From positions 41,354,352-41,418,351 of the forward strand of contig OX235270.1 of NCBI GenBank assembly GCA_944472135.2: a stretch of 64,000 nt of DNA, read 5' to 3'. The notes below the pieces were generated by a model that searched no databases, was not told the DNA's origin, and was given only the letters and a program-made list of their open reading frames with translations. This DNA comes from Trichobilharzia regenti. Its lineage: Eukaryota; Platyhelminthes; Trematoda; Strigeidida; Schistosomatidae. Numbering within the stretch: the stretch's first letter is position 1; every line of letters begins with the position of its first letter. Made by a program: the position numbers and the translations under genes. Of this stretch, positions 56,501-64,000 are shown piece by piece.

Positions 56501-59500
56501 TCACTGGGTCTTCGTTGTTTGTCGGTGTGTCGAATTGCGTAATTATCAACTGCCTTCCTTCCGAGTTGAGTCTTGCTGTCATGATCTCGGAGGAGATTGA
56601 TTCTCACTGCACACGAGCTTTGGTTGCTCTTGGTGACATCATGATAGCCACTGACTGCCTCAGTGTGTTCGTGGTTGTCGTCCGGGTGATCGGAGTGGAT
56701 TGTTGACTGTCAAGTTAAAAATGTGTAGAGTCCATTTCCATTCCACCTGATCTCACAGATTTGTAGCACTTCTCTACTCTATCTTCTCGCTTCTTCTGAG
56801 ATCTGAGCAACCTTTCCAGCCTGAAACATGATGTGGATATTCCATGTGGCTTTGCTAACTTTTTCTTACATCGAGAGAGGACGCAACAGCTGACTGGCTT
56901 AGCGAAGCGAAGGCTTTCACCAAGTGGTGACATTTGTCCCTCCGGATTCTAGTGAAGAATAGGTTTATCCGAATTCCTTGTTTTGTGCTTTGAAGTTTGT
57001 GCAGTGACTGGCTTGGTTTTCTTTTGAGTAGGGTGACCAGCCTCACGCACAAGCTTCCCTCTTCCTGCAAGCTTACCACCGGCTAGTAAACTAGGCGAGG
57101 ATTGACTTGTAGTATGCAGACAATATCGTTCCCTTGAGTAGAGCTGCTGACAAAGTGAAGAGTCACCTGAATATCTACAGCGAGAGTCTGAGTATGTTTG
57201 GCCAGCGATCTGTTGAATTAGATGGTGATTTGAAACTTGATCTGCTGCTCTTGTAATTCTTCTTCTTCCCAGTAGGTTGCGTCTCTACTATCGTGAGAAT
57301 GAGATGAATTCTACTGGAGTTTTGGTGTGTCCGTCTGGTGAAACCGACATTGTTGCGTGAATATGCTTGTGCTTCTGCACGCTGCCCACAATGTCGAAAT
57401 CATTGTAGACGCAGAAGTCTGCAAATATTTCTCCGATCACATTCACTCCACCGAGAGCCTCTCTAGCCATGATGAGTTGTCTGTGTGTGTGTGTGCGTTG
57501 TCTGCTCCGAGTTTGCATAGCGATCACATCACCCGTTAGAATTTTGTTGTCGCCATCTGTCTGGTATCTTGTCGATTACTGTTTGCATTTTTTGTGGAAA
57601 TTCGCCTTCTTCACTGGGTCTTCGTTGTTTGTCGGTGTGTCGAATTGCGTAATTATCAACTGCCTTCCTTCCGAGTTGAGTCTTGCTGTCATGATCTCGG
57701 AGGAGATTGATTCTCACTGCACACGAGCTTTGGTTGCTCTTGGTGACATCATGATAGCCACTGACTGCCTCAGTGTGTTCGTGGTTGTCGTCCGGGTGAT
57801 CGGAGTGGATTGTTGACTGTCAAGTTAAAAATGTGTAGAGTCCATTTCCATTCCACCTGATCTCACAGATTTGTAGCACTTCTCTACTCTATCTTCTCGC
57901 TTCTTCTGCGATCTGAGCAACCTTTCCAGCCTGAAACATGATGTGGATATTCCATGTGGCTTTGCTAACTTTTTCTTACATCGAGAGAGGACGCAACAGC
58001 TGACTGGCTTAGCGAAGCGAAGGCTTTCACCAAGTGGTGACATTTGTCCCTCCGGATTCTAGTGAAGAATAGGTTTATCCGAATTCCTTGTTTTGTGCTT
58101 TGAAGTTTGTGCAGTGACTGGCTTGGTTTTCTTTTGAGTAGGGTGACCAGCCTCACGCACAAGCTTCCCTCTTCCTGCAAGCTTACCACCGGCTAGTAAA
58201 CTAGGCGAGGATTGACTTGTAGTATGCAGACAATATCGTTCCCTTGAGTAGAGCTGCTGACAAAGTGAAGAGTCACCTGAATATCTACAGCGAGAGTCTG
58301 AGTATGTTTGGCCAGCGATCTGTTGAATTAGATGGTGATTTGAAACTTGATCTGCTGCTCTTGTAATTCTTCTTCTTCCCAGTAGGTTGCGTCTCTACTA
58401 TCGTGAGAATGAGATGAATTCTACTGGAGTTTTGGTGTGTCCGTCTGGTGAAACCGACATTGTTGCGTGAATATGCTTGTGCTTCTGCACGCTGCCCACA
58501 ATGTCGAAATCATTGTAGACGCAGAAGTCTGCAAATATTTCTCCGATCACATTCACTCCACCGAGCGCCTCTCTAGCCATGATGAGTTGTCTGTGTGTGT
58601 GTGTGCGTTGTCTGCTCCGAGTTTGCATAGCGATCACATCACCCGTTAGAATTTTGTTGTCGCCATCTGTCTGGTATCTTGTCGATTACTGTTTGCATTT
58701 TTTGTGGAAATTCGCCTTCTTCACTGGGTCTTCGTTGTTTGTCGGTGTGTCGAATTGCGTAATTATCAACTGCCTTCCTTCCGAGTTGAGTCTTGCTGTC
58801 ATGATCTCGGAGGAGATTGATTCTCACTGCACACGAGCTTTGGTTGCTCTTGGTGACATCATGATAGCCACTGACTGCCTCAGTGTGTTCGTGGTTGTCG
58901 TCCGGGTGATCGGAGTGGATTGTTGACTGTCAAGTTAAAAATGTGTAGAGTCCATTTCCATTCCACCTGATCTCACAGATTTGTAGCACTTCTCTACTCT
59001 ATCTTCTCGCTTCTTCTGAGATCTGAGCAACCTTTCCAGCCTGAAACATGATGTGGATATTCCATGTGGCTTTGCTAACTTTTTCTTACATCGAGAGAGG
59101 ACGCAACAGCTGACTGGCTTAGCGAAGCGAAGGCTTTCACCAAGTGGTGACATTTGTCCCTCCGGATTCTAGTGAAGAATAGGTTTATCCGAATTCCTTG
59201 TTTTGTGCTTTGAAGTTTGTGCAGTGACTGGCTTGGTTTTCTTTTGAGTAGGGTGACCAGCCTCACGCACAAGCTTCCCTCTTCCTGCAAGCTTACCACC
59301 GGCTAGTAAACTAGGCGAGGATTGACTTGTAGTATGCAGACAATATCGTTCCCTTGAGTAGAGCTGCTGACAAAGTGAAGAGTCACCTGAATATCTACAG
59401 CGAGAGTCTGAGTATGTTTGGCCAGCGATCTGTTGAATTAGATGGTGATTTGAAACTTGATCTGCTGCTCTTGTAATTCTTCTTCTTCCCAGTAGGTTGC

Positions 59501-62500
59501 GTCTCTACTATCGTGAGAATGAGATGAATTCTACTGGAGTTTTGGTGTGTCCGTCTGGTGAAACCGACATTGTTGCGTGAATATGCTTGTGCTTCTGCAC
59601 GCTGCCCACAATGTCGAAATCATTGTAGACGCAGAAGTCTGCAAATATTTCTCCGATCACATTCACTCCACCGAGAGCCTCTCTAGCCATGATGAGTTGT
59701 CTGTGTGTGTGTGTGCGTTGTCTGCTCCGAGTTTGCATAGCGATCACATCACCCGTTAGAATTTTGTTGTCGCCATCTGTCTGGTATCTTGTCGATTACT
59801 GTTTGCATTTTTTGTGGAAATTCGCCTTCTTCACTGGGTCTTCGTTGTTTGTCGGTGTGTCGAATTGCGTAATTATCAACTGCCTTCCTTCCGAGTTGAG
59901 TCTTGCTGTCATGATCTCGGAGGAGATTGATTCTCACTGCACACGAGCTTTGGTTGCTCTTGGTGACATCATGATAGCCACTGACTGCCTCAGTGTGTTC
60001 GTGGTTGTCGTCCGGGTGATCGGAGTGGATTGTTGACTGTCAAGTTAAAAATGTGTAGAGTCCATTTCCATTCCACCTGATCTCACAGATTTGTAGCACT
60101 TCTCTACTCTATCTTCTCGCTTCTTCTGCGATCTGAGCAACCTTTCCAGCCTGAAACATGATGTGGATATTCCATGTGGCTTTGCTAACTTTTTCTTACA
60201 TCGAGAGAGGACGCAACAGCTGACTGGCTTAGCGAAGCGAAGGCTTTCACCAAGTGGTGACATTTGTCCCTCCGGATTCTAGTGAAGAATAGGTTTATCC
60301 GAATTCCTTGTTTTGTGCTTTGAAGTTTGTGCAGTGACTGGCTTGGTTTTCTTTTGAGTAGGGTGACCAGCCTCACGCACAAGCTTCCCTCTTCCTGCAA
60401 GCTTACCACCGGCTAGTAAACTAGGCGAGGATTGACTTGTAGTATGCAGACAATATCGTTCCCTTGAGTAGAGCTGCTGACAAAGTGAAGAGTCACCTGA
60501 ATATCTACAGCGAGAGTCTGAGTATGTTTGGCCAGCGATCTGTTGAATTAGATGGTGATTTGAAACTTGATCTGCTGCTCTTGTAATTCTTCTTCTTCCC
60601 AGTAGGTTGCGTCTCTACTATCGTGAGAATGAGATGAATTCTACTGGAGTTTTGGTGTGTCCGTCTGGTGAAACCGACATTGTTGCGTGAATATGCTTGT
60701 GCTTCTGCACGCTGCCCACAATGTCGAAATCATTGTAGACGCAGAAGTCTGCAAATATTTCTCCGATCACATTCACTCCACCGAGCGCCTCTCTAGCCAT
60801 GATGAGTTGTCTGTGTGTGTGTGTGCGTTGTCTGCTCCGAGTTTGCATAGCGATCACATCACCCGTTAGAATTTTGTTGTCGCCATCTGTCTGGTATCTT
60901 GTCGATTACTGTTTGCATTTTTTGTGGAAATTCGCCTTCTTCACTGGGTCTTCGTTGTTTGTCGGTGTGTCGAATTGCGTAATTATCAACTGCCTTCCTT
61001 CCGAGTTGAGTCTTGCTGTCATGATCTCGGAGGAGATTGATTCTCACTGCACACGAGCTTTGGTTGCTCTTGGTGACATCATGATAGCCACTGACTGCCT
61101 CAGTGTGTTCGTGGTTGTCGTCCGGGTGATCGGAGTGGATTGTTGACTGTCAAGTTAAAAATGTGTAGAGTCCATTTCCATTCCACCTGATCTCACAGAT
61201 TTGTAGCACTTCTCTACTCTATCTTCTCGCTTCTTCTGCGATCTGAGCAACCTTTCCAGCCTGAAACATGATGTGGATATTCCATGTGGCTTTGCTAACT
61301 TTTTCTTACATCGAGAGAGGACGCAACAGCTGACTGGCTTAGCGAAGCGAAGGCTTTCACCAAGTGGTGACATTTGTCCCTCCGGATTCTAGTGAAGAAT
61401 AGGTTTATCCGAATTCCTTGTTTTGTGCTTTGAAGTTTGTGCAGTGACTGGCTTGGTTTTCTTTTGAGTAGGGTGACCAGCCTCACGCACAAGCTTCCCT
61501 CTTCCTGCAAGCTTACCACCGGCTAGTAAACTAGGCGAGGATTGACTTGTAGTATGCAGACAATATCGTTCCCTTGAGTAGAGCTGCTGACAAAGTGAAG
61601 AGTCACCTGAATATCTACAGCGAGAGTCTGAGTATGTTTGGCCAGCGATCTGTTGAATTAGATGGTGATTTGAAACTTGATCTGCTGCTCTTGTAATTCT
61701 TCTTCTTCCCAGTAGGTTGCGTCTCTACTATCGTGAGAATGAGATGAATTCTACTGGAGTTTTGGTGTGTCCGTCTGGTGAAACCGACATTGTTGCGTGA
61801 ATATGCTTGTGCTTCTGCACGCTGCCCACAATGTCGAAATCATTGTAGACGCAGAAGTCTGCAAATATTTCTCCGATCACATTCACTCCACCGAGCGCCT
61901 CTCTAGCCATGATGAGTTGTCTGTGTGTGTGTGTGCGTTGTCTGCTCCGAGTTTGCATAGCGATCACATCACCCGTTAGAATTTTGTTGTCGCCATCTGT
62001 CTGGTATCTTGTCGATTACTGTTTGCATTTTTTGTGGAAATTCGCCTTCTTCACTGGGTCTTCGTTGTTTGTCGGTGTGTCGAATTGCGTAATTATCAAC
62101 TGCCTTCCTTCCGAGTTGAGTCTTGCTGTCATGATCTCGGAGGAGATTGATTCTCACTGCACACGAGCTTTGGTTGCTCTTGGTGACATCATGATAGCCA
62201 CTGACTGCCTCAGTGTGTTCGTGGTTGTCGTCCGGGTGATCGGAGTGGATTGTTGACTGTCAAGTTAAAAATGTGTAGAGTCCATTTCCATTCCACCTGA
62301 TCTCACAGATTTGTAGCACTTCTCTACTCTATCTTCTCGCTTCTTCTGCGATCTGAGCAACCTTTCCAGCCTGAAACATGATGTGGATATTCCATGTGGC
62401 TTTGCTAACTTTTTCTTACATCGAGAGAGGACGCAACAGCTGACTGGCTTAGCGAAGCGAAGGCTTTCACCAAGTGGTGACATTTGTCCCTCCGGATTCT

Positions 62501-64000
62501 AGTGAAGAATAGGTTTATCCGAATTCCTTGTTTTGTGCTTTGAAGTTTGTGCAGTGACTGGCTTGGTTTTCTTTTGAGTAGGGTGACCAGCCTCACGCAC
62601 AAGCTTCCCTCTTCCTGCAAGCTTACCACCGGCTAGTAAACTAGGCGAGGATTGACTTGTAGTATGCAGACAATATCGTTCCCTTGAGTAGAGCTGCTGA
62701 CAAAGTGAAGAGTCACCTGAATATCTACAGCGAGAGTCTGAGTATGTTTGGCCAGCGATCTGTTGAATTAGATGGTGATTTGAAACTTGATCTGCTGCTC
62801 TTGTAATTCTTCTTCTTCCCAGTAGGTTGCGTCTCTACTATCGTGAGAATGAGATGAATTCTACTGGAGTTTTGGTGTGTCCGTCTGGTGAAACCGACAT
62901 TGTTGCGTGAATATGCTTGTGCTTCTGCACGCTGCCCACAATGTCGAAATCATTGTAGACGCAGAAGTCTGCAAATATTTCTCCGATCACATTCACTCCA
63001 CCGAGCGCCTCTCTAGCCATGATGAGTTGTCTGTGTGTGTGTGTGCGTTGTCTGCTCCGAGTTTGCATAGCGATCACATCACCCGTTAGAATTTTGTTGT
63101 CGCCATCTGTCTGGTATCTTGTCGATTACTGTTTGCATTTTTTGTGGAAATTCGCCTTCTTCACTGGGTCTTCGTTGTTTGTCGGTGTGTCGAATTGCGT
63201 AATTATCAACTGCCTTCCTTCCGAGTTGAGTCTTGCTGTCATGATCTCGGAGGAGATTGATTCTCACTGCACACGAGCTTTGGTTGCTCTTGGTGACATC
63301 ATGATAGCCACTGACTGCCTCAGTGTGTTCGTGGTTGTCGTCCGGGTGATCGGAGTGGATTGTTGACTGTCAAGTTAAAAATGTGTAGAGTCCATTTCCA
63401 TTCCACCTGATCTCACAGATTTGTAGCACTTCTCTACTCTATCTTCTCGCTTCTTCTGCGATCTGAGCAACCTTTCCAGCCTGAAACATGATGTGGATAT
63501 TCCATGTGGCTTTGCTAACTTTTTCTTACATCGAGAGAGGACGCAACAGCTGACTGGCTTAGCGAAGCGAAGGCTTTCACCAAGTGGTGACATTTGTCCC
63601 TCCGGATTCTAGTGAAGAATAGGTTTATCCGAATTCCTTGTTTTGTGCTTTGAAGTTTGTGCAGTGACTGGCTTGGTTTTCTTTTGAGTAGGGTGACCAG
63701 CCTCACGCACAAGCTTCCCTCTTCCTGCAAGCTTACCACCGGCTAGTAAACTAGGCGAGGATTGACTTGTAGTATGCAGACAATATCGTTCCCTTGAGTA
63801 GAGCTGCTGACAAAGTGAAGAGTCACCTGAATATCTACAGCGAGAGTCTGAGTATGTTTGGCCAGCGATCTGTTGAATTAGATGGTGATTTGAAACTTGA
63901 TCTGCTGCTCTTGTAATTCTTCTTCTTCCCAGTAGGTTGCGTCTCTACTATCGTGAGAATGAGATGAATTCTACTGGAGTTTTGGTGTGTCCGTCTGGTG

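Larger units (their letters stand above)
52515..64000. repeat. 1,110-bp satellite, over ten tandem copies, running off the window
   Basis: Head-to-tail units. The anchor word GCAGTGACTG starts at 52563, 53671, 54781 and then every 1,110 bp to 63661. The first unit is 1,108 bp because its GT run is two bases shorter. Left of 52563 similarity fades over about 50 bp. Units are almost identical. Two recurrent variant sites were found, six bases into CCGAGCGCCT/CCGAGAGCCT (for example 53018) and in TTCTTCTGAG/TTCTTCTGCG (for example 53469). The four open frames repeated per unit are shadows. Each unit carries a dead RTE endonuclease on the minus strand. Confidence 0.95.

Noticed and set aside
52515..64000. 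CRISPR-like or rDNA array
   Set aside because: The period is 1,110 bp with no spacer variation and no rRNA-like sequence; it is a plain eukaryotic tandem repeat.

Overview
The window looks like eukaryotic, AT-rich, intron-bearing, transposon-dense DNA from a flatworm, most likely a schistosome-type trematode. That assignment is an inference. It rests on the mix of RTE-clade and CR1-like LINEs, many Penelope-like (PLE) remnants, a BEL/Pao LTR element, tRNA-headed SINEs and two spliced animal genes with long introns. I recognise only two cellular genes. One is a synaptogyrin (four exons, minus strand, about 22.5 kb back to 7.3 kb). The other is DSCC1/Dcc1, the cohesion-establishment subunit of the Ctf18-RFC clamp loader (two exons, plus strand, 46.97-50.68 kb). 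Nearly all other long open frames are transposon-derived or chance.

Layout. 0-7 kb: SINE, a PLE tail bounded by 100-bp inverted repeats, a decayed RTE fragment. 7.3-22.5 kb: synaptogyrin, whose 13.9-kb second intron holds a nearly complete RTE LINE in the sense direction (13.9-17.5 kb), a decayed second RTE, PLE scraps and SINEs. 23.9-42.8 kb: two 3,857-bp inverted arms about 99.8% identical, enclosing an 11.2-kb spacer with a CR1-like LINE that has two intact overlapping ORFs (30.8-35.5 kb). The arms carry most of an internally deleted BEL/Pao element and part of an old CR1-like remnant. 43.6-46.8 kb: outer LTR of the BEL element, a PLE GIY-YIG fragment, a SINE, possible exons of an unrecognised gene, and a PLE-derived hairpin. 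46.97-50.76 kb: DSCC1. 51.8-52.3 kb: decayed RTE tail. 52.5-64.0 kb: more than ten head-to-tail copies of a 1,110-bp repeat running off the window end.

The most interesting points are these. (1) The inverted arms are each continuous with older repeats on opposite sides, the pattern expected of a recent inversion made through staggered breaks. (2) The 1,110-bp satellite is an amplified piece of the endonuclease end of an RTE LINE, with variant combinations that require exchange between units. (3) A hammerhead-like core lies beside a PLE tail in the DSCC1 intron. (4) The BEL gag zinc knuckle keeps its spacing but has lost all three cysteines.
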